NCBI GenBank assembly: GCA_001466705.2
Contig: LATX02000250.1
Location: 1 to 64,000, forward strand
Direction of reading: 5' to 3'
From: Moniliophthora roreri
Taxonomy: Eukaryota > Basidiomycota > Agaricomycetes > Agaricales > Marasmiaceae
DNA length: 64,000 nucleotides
Shown here: piece after piece, positions 1-13,073 of the stretch
Numbering within the stretch: position 1 is the first letter of the stretch
Layout of the letters: each line of letters opens with the position of its first letter
The notes under the pieces: generated by a model
The model's database searches: none
Told to the model about the DNA's origin: nothing
The model's input: only the letters and a program-made list of their open reading frames with translations
Position numbers and translations under genes: made by a program

Positions 1-3000
1 ACTAGGAAAAAGAACCCCCCCCCCCCCCTCACGGTTTGACATTTTCTGACATTTCTCTCGTGATGTGTGTCGTCTAGGTCATCATACACGTTGTTGACTC
101 ACTGATCTCGAATAGACGTCCATCGACTTTCGGTTTCAGGCAAGTCAGGACTGAGGTAACTTGCTAATCGCTCTGAAAGACTGGGGACAGTGAGATTATT
201 ACGTTGAATGAGGGACGGGAGAAGCTTGCTCGTGTTCAATGACACTTGAAGGAAAGATTCAATCGACTCAAAATGACAGGTGCACCACAAGACAGAAGCT
301 CTGCCGCCCTAGCCCTACGAAGAGATTTCCCAAAGTCGTGAGTCATACGGTCTGGTAACCTATACATCGAAGTAATATGATCAGACATCATCAAAAAAAA
401 AAAGTCACGTACCTTTACAACCATGCCCTCACCATTCACAACTTTTTTTGGTTTCCAGATTATTACCGTGTGAAACTCCATGCTGTTCGGTATCGATTTT
501 CCAGCGCTTTCATGGCAAGTCTCCTCATGACAATCCTCTCCCCCGTGTGTTTGGAAGACATTTGTGTGATGCTGTTGACAACATTAAATGTCAGCCGTTC
601 AATGACAAAATGAATAGAAAGTTTTGGTACCTTCGTCTTCGGTTATGTGGCGCAATAGACGTCAGGCATAACGCCCAAACCAACCATGTAGTAAGATGGA
701 TCAAGAGGTGAGCGCAAGGAGCTTTGAGTTGGGATAAGAGGCCTTCAATTCTCGCGCTCGCCTTGGATCTGGGAGATTAGATGTCATGTTTTCCCAAAGT
801 GCGAAAAAGGGACTTGGCTGTATTGAGCACAAAGACTTGATTACTCTCCGAGTTGGCGACATCGATGATGCCATCAGTGTTTTTTTTTTTTTTTTTGCTT
901 TCCACTACTTTCCCCGACATTTTCACCTGAATAAGGAAATCGTTTTGTATATGAAAAAAAGTCCAACAAAAGTAATTTTCAATGACTCACTTTCAAGGCT
1001 CCAGGTTCTTCCTTCAACCCTCCTCTGCGGCTTTCTGCTTTCTTGGGCTTTTGGCGGAAAAAGACAGAATGGGAAGACCGACGCTAAGAAATTGAGTTGA
1101 TGAGGATTTACTAGGTTGTCTCGGACAGCATAGAACGGCTAAATTGAGAGCAGCGGAGAAAGGAAAGTAAGTGCAAGAAAAGGAAAATGTTGATTCGTGA
1201 GAATACCGTTGGGCTTGTGTAGCTAGTGTGGTTTTTGTGACCTGTAATGGCGAAAGGGAAAAAGTTGACGCACAGCCATCAGGTACTCACCCTTTCTATC
1301 ATGTGACGTTTTCGGAATCTCCCGAGCCGGCGGCAAGTTACATCACAGGTTCATCTTCCCGACTGTCAGTGTCAGCCCGACTGTCGGTTTCTACTTCCTC
1401 TTCACGTTGGCCTTATCGAAGACAATGGGCCTTCTGATCGATAACCACGAAGTCCCTGCCTTGCGTTAGCTGGATGGAGACGGCTATTTTTGCTCTCTGT
1501 GGTCGTCCCGACCACGGCAGTAAAGTTCAACTGCTCTGACCCCTTCCAATCCCTTGGTAGTACCATACCATATTCCTCTTTTGAAGACGACCAAACACTT
1601 GTGATCATTTTTAATGTAGATCAAAACTCACCCTCCTGAAACTGCATCCGCAATCAATTAAGAGCAAAAACCTTGTCGACAAACTCAGCAAACAGGCGGC
1701 GAAAACGACTATTTGGGATCGGAGCCAGGCTTTCGGGCCTACCTTTTTCAATAAAGTTCAGCTACTGCAGACAAAGTTTGCTATACACTACAGCTTCCCA
1801 GAATGCCGGTTCGCAGTTCGTGACAGCGGCAGACGAACTGGCCCAAAGGTTACTTGAACTTCATCTCCGATATCTACTGGTACGTGTACGCCCGTGCCTA
1901 TCGACGGTGATAGTGCTGATCCTGATACTCTGAATTAGAACGAACGTTCAGACTGCCTATCCATTTATTGACATTGCGTTAGAGTGTGTTTCTCTTCGTT
2001 TTATGTGCAGGCCCAAGTTGACGGTTTGTGTCGTGATATGCTCAGCCTCGATCAGTTCAATCCCCGCATTACGATACAACTTTAAGACGTCCAGAATTTA
2101 GGTCCAAAAGATAGCAGTTATCGTGACACGAGGCTACGATCCTCAACGGGGATTCCCTACACCTATACATTTACACCAGGGCCAGCGATCGTTACCATGC
2201 GTTTCATACAGCAAACAAACAGGAATCAGAAATAGAAGCTTCCCCGTAAACTCCTTTGAGGGTGTATACGGAAATGTTTGAATTCAACTCAGCCGTAAGT
2301 TCCACACAGCCCCCCGGAGCAATATACACAGCTGGCTTCTGATTACCGTCACGGAACAGAATGATGTAGAATGGAAGGTGAAATACGTGTATACGAGGAC
2401 AGGGAGGCGAGCGTTCATCTACTCTTTTTTTTTTTTTACTCGGGACTCTCAACAGCACGGCAAAAATGGAGTAGGTTATTCCAGCATCCTGTAGGTGGCG
2501 TGAGCACGTACTGATACTCTCTAGGCCGAACTGTAACGGCTTGAAACGCGGATACGTTTCCTAACGAAATTTCAAGAAATACACCTTTTTGCCTAGCGAA
2601 AAAGTCCTGTGACCTGTCAGTTTTGAAGGCAGCGGGAGGGCGTTGGTGCCACGAAAATAGCTGTGCTATTGATATCTGGCAAATTCCGAGGAATTTGGTC
2701 AATGACGATGTTCATTGATTGCTATCGCCACCAGTACATATAGGCGGAGTGGAGATCTTATCCGACGTGTCGTGGTACTTGACTAGAAATGTTTATGGTC
2801 AGAGTCCCCCGAGTCCCAAGCTATGCTATTGGATACCTGTAGGAGTCAGTGCTGCTTTTCTAGCTGTTTGCAGGTATCAACGTGCGGTGAGTGAGCTTTC
2901 TACAATAGGCACCTAACTCACGAACACCCCATTAATCAGTCCTTCAGGTAAGTGTCGTTTGGATGGTTGATCCTGGGTCGATCACAGGTCCTACGAAGGA

Positions 3001-3524
3001 CAATAGATTGCCGACAGAAATCCCGAGGACGCTTCTTAATGACTCGGTATGTGAACTAAAGGCTGTGCACCGCAGCGCATGAGCTGAGGAAAGCAAATAG
3101 GGAACTTCGGTGACTGCCTGCTAGAAACGATCGGAATAGAAAGTACAATGCAATAAGATAAAGACGTGGAGAATTTGTGGGGTAAAGTGGACAATAGATC
3201 ACGGCGGAGCGGAGGTTTGGACCAGGACGAGGGCCACTGTGACCCACGATGGAAAAGGCATAGATGGAGCGAACCAGCCTGAGGTGTAAATGGGTCTGGG
3301 GATATTGCGATAGTTCACTAATACTGAGTGGATTGGGGTACATAGCGACTTGAAAACGGACAGAGTATCCTATTAGGCAACCGCAAAATACTCTACTTTC
3401 TTCCAGACCCTGATTTCGGACGCGAAGACGAGACACCGTACGCACATCCATAACCTGCACCCCCGGGCCCATCCCAAGCCGCGCACTTAACGAGGACTCT
3501 CATCTTAGCGAAAAGCGAACCAAT

Positions 3525-4110
3525 AATCCAAGTTGGGGACACGGTCACTGTCAATAGCCCCGGTTAGAATGTCCTTTCGCATCAGATTGTCTGTGTTTTC
3601 CAGATCTATCTATCAGCCGGCCTATGCACGGAGACATTAAGTTTTTTTGGGCCAAGTTGGTAACGGCGGAGCGGACTCAGAGGGCGAGGCACACAATTTC
3701 AAAAGGCGTAGAGGTGAACCAAGTGCGGTTCATGGATATTTTTGAGTCACTTGATAGTCAACCACAGCGTACCATTACGCGTATCATGAATAGCTTAGCT
3801 GATATTAGCAGTGAGAGCTCGAGGACTGTGACGCTAGACGTAGGCGGTTATGCCGACGGATTCAACAGCATCGCTATATACCTTGGTCCCGTCATTGCTG
3901 TCTCGGTTCTGGTGCCGCGTTCACGTCTATATCATGCCAGAGCAACTCCGGCGGTAGTAGCGTACCCTAGAGGTGTTTCTTGGCTCATTCCAAGTCGAGT
4001 ACACACCGAGGACGCTGTAAAAGTCCTTTCGATTGGAAAATCTATTCGCATCAAATCTATTGGTCTTCTACAGATCTATCTATCAACCGGCACATGCATG
4101 GAGACATAAA
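3525..4110. repeat. Diverged direct repeat, two units about 470 bp apart
   Basis: The unit ending near 3640 and the unit ending near 4110 share a core that reads CAGATCTATCTATCA, then CCGG, then GGAGACAT. Weaker similarity extends roughly 80-100 bases upstream of each core, with common CCAAGT, GTCCTTTCG and TTCGCATCA words. Both are in the same orientation. No terminal inverted repeats or coding function were recognised, so this is probably an old local duplication. Confidence 0.6.
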
Positions 4111-4625
4111 AGAAGTGATGATGATGATCCAAGAAGTAAGCATAAAGACCAAGGTCACCGTACCCGGGGAAGATGATGCGTTGAACAATTCATGGAATCT
4201 TGCCTGCTGACCAAACGCCCAGGGCCCATGGTACCGAGATACCCTTTCATTCGCGTTGATCCATGTTCCGCAAAGCAGAAACGGGATGTACGCGAACCAC
4301 GGTCCTGTCTACGTGAGAGCGACTGAGTATTCTGTTTGACGTTAAGACATTCGACTGACCTAGTTCCGATCACAAGTAGGAGATCATCTGCCGCCTCTAG
4401 ACTTGAGAACACCTTAAAAGTAAGGTCAAAGTCATTGGGTTTATCGCGGCTACTGCGGAACGTGTCTTTTCATTGGGGCAGTCCTGATTCATCTTTGGGC
4501 GACACGTAGAATGAAGATGAAACCTGCCATTTGTCGGGACTAAGCCCTTCCCAACGGCGGTCATGTATGTAATAACGTCATTTTGCCCTTCAAGGCCCAG
4601 ATGATTTGCGATTCCAAGATAGATT

Positions 4626-5055
4626 TTATCCGTAGGAGGGCAGTAGCAGGAACCTCAGGGCGACTGGCCACTTTGCTAAAGATTGAGATCGGGACAGAGG
4701 AACCAGCGAACCGAGTCTAGTTCCATGAATCAAGTCCACAACCGAGTCACTAGGAAGAAAATCCACTTTGAGATAAGAAACATCCGCGGAAAATAAAGAT
4801 AAGGTTTTTGGGTGGGGATTGCCCAACTTGAGCTTGACGACTCGTTTCATGTGATTGGAGAAGAAAATCTCGTCCGAGCCGATAGAAGAGCCATGTGAGT
4901 GAAAAACCACAGAAGGTGGCGCATCGGGATATGAAATAGCTAGGTGAGCAGAGCCCACAGTCAAGCGGGAGAGCTAGAGGTTGGTCGCCATTTGGTTCAC
5001 TGGAAAGGCACATTAACCAGACCATCGGATTGTGCGAACCCGTACCAATATTCAT
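4626..5055 (-). pseudogene. Possible decayed repeat-family fragment
   Basis: The minus strand holds a 112-codon frame (4626-4964) containing SNHMKRVVKLKLG. A block around 4839-4880 recurs near 5548-5590 in the same orientation, sharing CGTTTCATGTGA and TGGAGAAGAAA; its minus-strand translation again gives SHMKRV. Two copies of one peptide segment suggest remnants of a duplicated coding family, possibly F-box or leucine-rich in character, but stops interrupt both contexts. The family assignment is a guess. Confidence 0.2.
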
Positions 5056-6644
5056 CCCTTCAGAGTCGGTGAGACACCGTCAAGTAAATGATCAACTTAC
5101 TGTCGAAGTCAATGTATACATAACCATGCCAGGGTCATGGCAGCGTCCCATGAAAACCAGCATCGCCGTAAATACGGTAGTGTCAAGTGTGAATGTTACT
5201 TTCCGAGAAGATACAAAATCGAGATCAAGAACTGGGCGCTGCTGAGACGTTAGTCGTGATCAACGTGGCTGCATGATTGCTTGGGACTAGACTGCAATGT
5301 GGCCACTGAGACCCTGTTCTTTTGTCGGCCAAGGAATTTTGGAAAATGGAAAATACGGTGTTACCTGTCGGGTGGACGTGGAATGCTGTATATCATTCCT
5401 TCTGCAGCGACCTGGGATTGTGAAGTATGCTGTATCTCTTGGAATAAAGGGACCAATCAAATCTTTCTCCCTGAACCGAGTATCTGAATGGCGTAGAAAG
5501 GTCCAGATTTCGGACAAAGAATAGCAGAGGACCACTTCAAAACCTAACACGTTTCATGTGACTGGAGAAGAAAGCTCATTTGCCCGAGCTGGCAAGTTAG
5601 AAGGCGTTAGAGTAGAGGAATCCAGGACGGTGGTGCACCGGATTAAAGAAAGTCCCACAGTCGATGCTGAAGGCTGCACACCATTTGCACGACCCTTGAA
5701 AATGTATCTGAGACGAGGACAGGTAGCGAAGAGTATCCGACCCGCCTAAAAATTAGCCATGCTCAGTCGTAGAATTGAAACGCTTGTACACATAACTTGC
5801 CTTAGTTGACATCGGCTTGAACGTATACGTCGTCGGCACCCGGCGGGATGGCCGATAACGGTGGCGTCCCAATACAGAACGCCGTGTCCACTCCACAGAA
5901 AAGTGGATTTTGCGAGTTTGAGAATCGAGTCACATAAGTTACTACAGGAAAACCTAAGAAAGTCAAAAGGGGTCAAGAGGGGGCAAAGATCGGAGAGTAT
6001 GGAACGCACTGACGACAAATTTTTTTTTTCCGGCAAGCGAGAGAAGCGCTTCAACGCGAAGGACCCTCGGCAGGATGCCTATTACGGGTTTTACTCGTTC
6101 GGTTCCTTGCATGTTTCTCAAACTTCGGGGCTTCTGGGATGACAGCATCTGTCTTATCAGACTCGACTTCGCAGAGCAAGATAGTAAGCTACTCACTGTC
6201 AGTTATGGAGCTCTATCATTAGTCCATTGGGTTATACCCTGAGCGTAGGAACCTTGAGACAGCAGTCCCAAAGGCCATGAGCAATCTACTTCGCTTGCTG
6301 CCGACAGAACAAGGGCAAGTCTACTCCTAACCCTAAACTTTTTCAGTACTTCTGACAAGCCACGTGGTCTGTGCGAAAAAAAGCTTCCGCTTACACGAAC
6401 AGGTACTCAGGGGCTTAGAGGACTATACCTCGACTTCCACGTCCCCAACTTGTTTTGTCTCTCTTGGTTTTAGGTGGATTCTCCAGGATTTTTTTTTCTA
6501 GGGAAAGGTATGCTCAGGAACTTTTCGGAATCTCAAGGAAAATTCTGACTCTCTAGAGATCGGTTGAAGGTTGAACCCCCTGTCCAGCTCCATCCGAACC
6601 TCGAGGCAGAAAGATCGAGGGAAAAAGAAAAAAAATTACAGGCA

Positions 6645-7958
6645 ATGGGATCTGCAAGAATACGGGCCAAGCAGGCTCAAGTGCAGGTTCAAGTTCAGGC
6701 TCAGACGGATGCAGAAGGAGTAGCAGAGGCAGAGGTGCGTCCTTAACACACTTATCTTCGAGCCTTTTAACTTATACAATTGCCAGGAACAAACTCGAGG
6801 ACCTTCAGACTTTAACTCGAAAAGGCCATATACAAGATCTCAAACCGGAAAACCTCTTAAGCGCCGTGTACGGGAGGATAACGCGCTGGATCCCGATGCA
6901 CCTACATCTTCGTCTTCATCACCACCAATGAAGAGGGCTCGGACCTCGACAACGAAGAAACGGAACGTTGGATCGCCTACCAGGAGGAGAGCCGCTAAAA
7001 AGCCAGTCTATTCAGATCAAGGGGAAGAGGATGCTGAAGGCGACTCAGATACAGAGGTCGAACGGGAAACATCGGCACCTACCTCACACCACGCCGCCAC
7101 CGCATCAACCCCCAGTCCATCTGCACCCGAGCCGGTGGCGGGACAACCACAGACGTCTACCCAGTCTCTGCCAGTACTATATGGCACGACAAAACCCATG
7201 CGCGCAACCCTTCCTACCCCAGTACCCAACCTCACGAAAAAGAGCCGTGGAAGGCGTGTTCCTGTTATTGTGAACATGAACGGGAATCAGGATAGTAATG
7301 CCGGCAAGCGGGCGTATGTCTGCTCTGTCGAAGGTTGTGGCAAGTGTTTTCATCGAGGGGAACACTTGAAGAGGCACATCAGGAGTATACACACCTATGA
7401 GAAGCGTGAGTTATAGTTTCTGCTGCAAGATAATTGATACCAACCAATGCATTAGCCTTCAAGTGCACATTCCCAGATTGCGAAAAATACTTCAACAGAC
7501 ATGATAACCTGTTGCAGCACGTCAAGGTCCATCGACAGCAGCAGGCGATATCTCCTTCACCGGAACCCACCACGCCCCCATTGCCTCGACGAACCACTTC
7601 CTCATCGTCTTCGTACAGTAATCCACTGCTTTCACTCGCAGCAGCCGCTGCCCACCCACTCAAGTCCTCGCCAACATTGCCCAATCTGGCCAACCATTCT
7701 CCTTCCGATACTGAGACGATCTATTCGTCCACGTCAACTCTAGCGACGTCGTCTAGCCAAGCCAGTCTGTTCCCGCAATTGAGGCAGACGTATTCACAAA
7801 TGTGCTTTTCACCTCCAGTCGGGAGAACGATTTACGATAGCGCAAACGAATCGACCTCATTCAGTAGCAGGAGCGGGATGAATGTGTCTAGTCTTCGGAC
7901 TGAGATGCCCGAGAGGAAGATGGAGATGGACTTTGTGAAAAAGACTGTAGACTGTTGA
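6645..7958 (+). CDS. C2H2 zinc-finger transcription factor (Msn2/Com2-like finger pair)
   Basis: Splice model: 6645-6734, 6787-7405, 7456-7958, giving about 403 residues. A basic, Ser/Pro/Thr-rich disordered N-terminal half with KKR/RRR-type nuclear-localisation stretches leads to two adjacent C2H2 fingers. The first is C-x4-C-x12-H-x4-H (CSVEGCGKCF...HLKRHIRSIH) and the second C-x4-C-x12-H-x3-H, joined by a TYEKPF linker resembling the classical TGEKP. The second intron falls inside that linker. The Ser-rich tail after the fingers looks like an activation or regulatory region. This finger pair resembles the fungal Msn2/4 and Com2 group that binds C-rich stress elements; the target is inferred, not shown. 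The start is uncertain: the frame stays open upstream behind a possible acceptor at about 6556, so an extra 5' exon may exist. Confidence 0.75.
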
Positions 7959-10900
7959 TATTTGGGTTCGCTAGTTGTATGCCTTCTCTTTCCTCTTCTT
8001 TCTCATCTATATCGGTCTTGTGGTTCATGGGCATACCTCTTCCATTCACGTCATATATCTCATACTCCATGATCCCTTTTCTCCTGGATAATCCCTGTCT
8101 TTTTTTCGTGTTCGTGTACCCAAGGCTTTCTGGTTATCGTTGTTCAGTGTTCGCTAGGCTCTCCCCCTCCTCATATCCCTAAGGACAATCTCATATATAG
8201 TTAAGGTTTACTGTATCGTAGTGTCATGTAGTATAATACAAAACGAATGCCGGGGATGTATATCGGGGCCCTGAATGCGTTGCACGATGAGATCATCAAC
8301 TTGTGACTCAAACCACAACTACCACCACTTTGCCGCTGTCCATGGTAACCCATGGTAACATTTCGCAATCCAATCTTTCGTCAAGCTACATAGTCGATCC
8401 CCGAAGCTCTGTCACGAAGCTCATACCTTAGCCGCCGGCATTTTTCTTTAGCGCTTCAGCAAATTAAACCAAATATTATAATTCCGATGTTCAAATTTCA
8501 CCGGTACTCCCTCGGCAAGATACCTGCGCTCGTTGCTGAAAACACAGAAAGAGTTCAACTGGCTGTTCTCATTAATGGAGTGAGTATTGGGCAGGAGTTT
8601 AGGTGGGGATATGGTCGTCAAGGCGCCTAGTGAGTATATCGTCTGACCCTGGCTTTTTCCGTGGCTAATACTCCACTGCCAAGGCACCTAGTATTCAGTT
8701 ACCTCGAGGCGTTCGGTTCCTGTGTCGCGCGATGCAATGTTTCATGGTCAGTCCTCGAGCGCTCCTCCTGTCAAGTCAACTCCGAGGTGGCAAACGACAT
8801 CATCTACCACATCCACCATGATAAGTTTCTATCCTTAAAGTTGAACCGAAATCCTGCTGGTCATTGAATTGATTTTCGTTACCGCGGCCCCCTAAGGAGG
8901 TGCAGTCTCGCACGGATTTGTACAAGGCGTAGAGGTGATGATTGGCTGGCTTGGCTTTACAGGCAAGCCGAGGTGGTCGGAGACATCGGAGACATGGAGT
9001 TATGCGAGGAGAATTGAGAGGGACCTTCCTTGGAATGACAGCGGCGCAATTCTATTTCTATTCCAATGCTTAGGTGAGCCATACGACTCGGACAAAACCA
9101 CGAAATACGTGAATTTAGAACTTGTTTCTCGCCTTATTGTTGCACAGTCTCACCCCAAGTCTACGGTCCCGACTCTTATTATTGGTTGCTGATGACGGGA
9201 GGTGACTTCCCAGTGATTCCTCCAACGTTTCCCCCACGCTGCCTTGTGGTGATGGAACCAGGCACCGCAGGCCTTTGGGTTAATTTACCCTATTACAGCT
9301 CTCGTTCTTCGGTTATGACAGATGCTATGTCGGCCCTAAAGCGACCTTTGTCATATCTCATATACTCATACGGAAGGATATCGATATGATAAGAAGAATC
9401 ATATTCGTATGTGTGCTGTTCTCCCCCCATTTCATTTCCGGTTGATGTCTCACATTCATGTTATAGCTCATCAAACTTCAGCATTTACGAGCATGTACGC
9501 CACACGGAAATGAACCAGAGCCCCAATGCCAGTAAGTACAGCAATCCTTATGTGGTCCTTGTCTAAGCAATTGAGCAGACCCCTAGATACCAAACCGAAG
9601 ATGTTAGAAGAAGTTTTGAGTTCCATTCTCTCTCAGAGAGGAAATTTGATCCTCAAACCGCAGCCAGCTCGTGTTCTCTGTGCTGAGACGAACCGCACAT
9701 GTTGGAGCGAATCAGTGCGTCGGATTCTCAGGCTCCAAGCGGGAAATTCCACAGAAAGGAAAAAACAGACAACGATGGCCGCCTTCCTTCAGCACGAATA
9801 GCAATGAACGACGCCTGTGAGTACTGTCTGGTTCGGTATATACCCCTTATTCATCCTGTTGGTCAATAGCTCTCAAGTAATCTCTTACGAAGATTCGAGG
9901 CTATATTTTTCATGCATGGAAGCATCACGTTCAAGTCGATGTCTTGTTTCTTGGACGTCGAGCGCCACAAAGCGAAGTTGAAAACGGTGTCGTTAGCTTG
10001 TAGTAAGCGTTGCTTCCCTTGGCCCCTTGTTTACTAACTCTGCTGGTCCTTAGGTCAGCTCACAGCAAGACAATGGCCCTTTGGGCGAATGTTCATTCCA
10101 GCTCCCCGAGGTTTTGTACTTTGTGAGTACCTCTCCTTGTTCCACTCCAGTTTTTACTGATTCTGTGATTCCTAGACTCCCACAGAGCGAGGATCTCGAG
10201 AAACATTCGACCCTTCATCTTGCTCCTGACTCAGTGCCAGGATTAGATGGGTGATCACTGATACCAAAAACTGATTGCTTGTGACAAAATCAGCAAAGCC
10301 ACATCACGACTACCCCCCATTGAAACGAGCCACATCCTCGAGCCTTGCTTTCCTTGATCCACGACCTTCCATGATTTCATCGGCTAGACAGAAAATATAG
10401 ACGAGATACATCTTCTCCCGCCTCATCCTAAACGAATCAGATCCTTGAATCTTGTGAGTCCTGGTCTCCTCGTTCTACCCTTTGCTGTACTGATTCCCTC
10501 AGTTTTTAGAGTCCGAGCGCCGACCAGCCCTTCCCGTTCCTCAAAACGCACGAGAACCTCAAGGCCAGTGAGTGCTATCTCCTTGTGTTGTTCTTTTTTA
10601 CCAGCTGATATCCAGACGACAGGAAGTGTTCATTATGCCGAGAGTTATCTTCGAAAAGGGACATCTATTAATTGCCAAAGATTCCCGGGCGGCGGCTCCT
10701 CGCGTAGATTATCTACGGTTGCTTGGCTCCAAGCGGAAACAATGGTCAACAGCAGCATATCTCCCCTCACTGGAGACTAGATTCGTGAGTGCCGCCCTCG
10801 CCATTTGGCTAGCTTCTTTGATTCCACATCCCGCTTTTCAGCCCCCAGAGTCCGAAAATGAAATTCTCAGGAAAATTAGAACTGTCACCTCCGATTTATT

Positions 10901-12186
10901 CTTGACTCGGAATGTTGCCGTTTCATTTACCTCTCATCAAGTCTGTTGGCTCCTAGTAGCAGATAACATCACTGCGAAGAAGAATTTCACGAGAGCACGT
11001 CCGCCGACTTGTTCTTGAAATTGATCAGGGCCTTGTTGGTGAGTGTTTTACGTCGTTCTATGTATCATTTTACTTATTCATTCTATTGAGTCTTGGACGT
11101 TGAGCGGTATGAATCCCAGAAAATGTTCAGATGACCTTTTCTATTCTGAAAATTCTATTCTGAAAGACTTCCCAGAAAAGGAACGGGGATCCATTGCCCA
11201 CATCCTGGAATGCTCGTGTTAGTTCAGGCTATTTATTGTCCATAGCAACTCTAAAAGCCTGACGGGTCTGTGAAGCCAGCGGCACCTCAGAATCCCCAGC
11301 CTAGTATCCTGTGATGCCAACGTTCTGGCTTCGATTTCCTTGATGTTCCATCTGGTGTATTCATTTAGGCCTTCTTTTCTTCGCACACGGTGTTCGTCCT
11401 CTCCAGGCAGATTTTACAGCGATTCTTCAGCGGACCAACGAGTTGACCGCTCTTGTAGATGACCCACAAGTGCTCTCACAGGACCTGGAGGAAGCGCTCA
11501 GGTTAAAAAGCACTGTCAATTCGTTCTTGGATGCCGCATTGACCCTCTCTCACGTAGGAGCTAACCGAGTCGGCGTAAGCGATGGTTCCCGTTCGCAGCT
11601 CCTTTTAGACGTCGCACTAAGCAGTGCCCCGGTCGACGGCCCTTCAGATCCTCATACTTGTGAGCACTACTTTCTATCATATCAGTCCGAGTCTAACCTG
11701 TCGTTGCAGAACCATGTTCTTCAAGCAAGTTTGAGGCAGACCCGCACTTTTCCCGGCATTATCATGATTATGTCAGAAAATTCAACTTTCAATTATGTTT
11801 TCGGAGATCAGAGTAACAGCATCACCAACACGACGACTTGGCATCCGCGTTTGGAGGCGCCGGTTTCTGTGACCTTTCGTATACTAGAGTAATTATGGCA
11901 CCAGGCGACCGAGTATGTACTCTTACCGACTCCGAAATTATCATACTAATCTTTCGGCCAGGGAGCCATGAGTTTTGTGGGGAGAAAATCGTACACACGA
12001 GATTCGAGTCTTGGAGTCTTGAGGTAGACGAATATGATAGTCCTGCTATGCTTAGCTATATACATGTTCTCAACTATATTAATGCGTACGCATGCTACGC
12101 TCACGACCTTGGGCTCTGAAAGGCGTCCTACGAAGTCGCCGGTCGGATAGGGGAAACCATAGGATAGATAGATCGGTCCTTCTCCC
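7959..12186. other. Mostly unassigned or decayed stretch
   Basis: Past the zinc-finger gene, open frames are short and interrupted. Between about 9.4 and 11.1 kb there are many plausible GT...AG intron-like intervals separating exon-sized blocks (for example 9533-9580, 9820-9870, 10012-10053, 10124-10172), but I could not join the blocks into one frame. This pattern suits a decayed multi-exon gene. The only block I describe separately is the open exon at 11407-11892. I saw no mobile-element termini. Confidence 0.4.
11407..11892 (+). CDS. Open exon with helical segment and FNYVFGDQ motif; possible MLKL/NLR-type relative
   Basis: An uninterrupted frame runs from a good acceptor (TCCAG at 11402-11406) to a TAG stop and has no ATG near its start, so it is probably a terminal exon of a longer or decayed gene. 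The beginning (ADFTAILQRTNELTALVDD) is predicted helical and resembles, in spacing, the segment ANFIALAERACELVIEID of the 57 kb gene. Near the end lies NSTFNYVFGDQSNSI, an Asn-rich motif of the pattern F-N-x-V-x-x-D-Q-x-N that I recall near the N-terminal regions of many Agaricomycete NACHT-type proteins. An internal GT...AG interval (11659-11708) would shift to a stop if spliced, so I keep it as coding. Family assignment is tentative. Confidence 0.35.
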   Translation, partial: ADFTAILQRTNELTALVDDPQVLSQDLEEALRLKSTVNSFLDAALTLSHVGANRVGVSDGSRSQLLLDVALSSAPVDGPSDPHTCEHYFLSYQSESNLSLQNHVLQASLRQTRTFPGIIMIMSENSTFNYVFGDQSNSITNTTTWHPRLEAPVSVTFRILE

Positions 12187-13073
12187 ATGGAATCTCAACT
12201 CGAAGAACTCCAACTCATTACTTGCTCCCTACTTCCAGGCGAACTATTCTCTTTCGTTGAACATTGCGCTGCCTGGCAGACTCTTTTTGAGCTATACCTT
12301 TCGTCAGGATTACAAAGCAGCTCTGACACCGAGCTTCCTTTGTGTCGATTCATGGTCTCCCTCGAGAACTATCCACGGATCCATTTTGAGGTCGAATTTC
12401 CTCGGTCATATCCCCAAAAAGATAAACCGAATGTCTTGGTCAAAGGAGAGGGGGTTACCCGGGCAGAGCAGGAGGAGTGGATCAAGGTTGTGCAAGAGAG
12501 GTTGGACGAGATCTTGGTTGGGGGTATGGAGTGAGTCAACTCCCGTTCTCCCTGGATAATACTGACGGAAAGAATAGGTATCCTGTGTATCAGCTTTTAT
12601 CGACTCATTTAATCCCAATGTTACATGAAGCTGCCGAAGCGCAGGCTGAGGCGCAGGAAACTACAGTTTCGATTCCGAATTCTTCATCAGATAACTTGAA
12701 CCAGAACCAACACCACCATGCTCTCCTGACCTCGCACCACCTCATCTCGCCCACGAAACGGAGAAATCTCCAGTTGTGGTCATCTCAGCTCTCGTTATGT
12801 GGCTTCAACAAAGTCGGATATCCAGGTGTCATCTACGCGGAGGGTACCAAGGAAAATGTGGAAGATTTTGTCGGTCGGATAAAAGGGATGAACTGGCTTG
12901 CTTTACGAGTGCGATTCATCGAGGCTCTGGAGACCGAAGGGGTAGAAGAGGCACGCAGATGGAAGGAGTTTGAAAAGGTCGGCGAAGTGGTCGAGGAGAT
13001 GAGACGGATTGGCAGGGAGAAGTGGATCGTCGAGATGGGGATTGGGAGCTCGCATTCTGGGAAGAATGAATGA
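12187..13073 (+). CDS. RWD domain protein with DUF1115 C-terminus (RWDD2-like)
   Basis: Two exons, 12187-12530 and 12578-13073, give 279 residues. The N-terminal part (about 1-115) has the RWD layout: MESQLEELQLITCSLLPGE at the start, then a beta region with ENYPRIHFEVEFPRSYP, the conserved Y-P-x6-P type element, and a helix EEWIKVVQERLDEIL. RWD domains are alpha-beta protein interaction folds related to the ubiquitin-conjugating enzyme fold. The C-terminal half, from about residue 165, reads as DUF1115: SPTKRRNLQLWSSQLSLCGF followed by KVGYPGVIYAEGTKENVEDF, as in RWDD2 proteins and the Prp3 C-terminus. The size fits that family. The middle linker is Gln/His/Asn-rich. The cellular role of this group is poorly defined. 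The large antisense frame over it is a shadow. Confidence 0.85.

Larger units (their letters stand above)
1..6644. other. Gene-poor region with decayed sequence
   Basis: I could not assemble a convincing gene here. Open frames on both strands are short, mostly below 110 codons, and show no recognised domain. The stretch holds a run of 14 C (15-28), a run of 17 T (880-896), a diverged direct repeat near 3.5-4.1 kb and a second repeated block near 4.8 and 5.55 kb. The longest frames (3624-4109 plus, 3056-3472 minus) have no family signature that I know. An unseen upstream exon of the zinc-finger gene could lie at the right end. Confidence 0.5.

Noticed and set aside
1..40. C-rich start as a possible telomere end
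   Set aside because: It is a plain run of 14 C without a repeating TTAGGG/CCCTAA unit.
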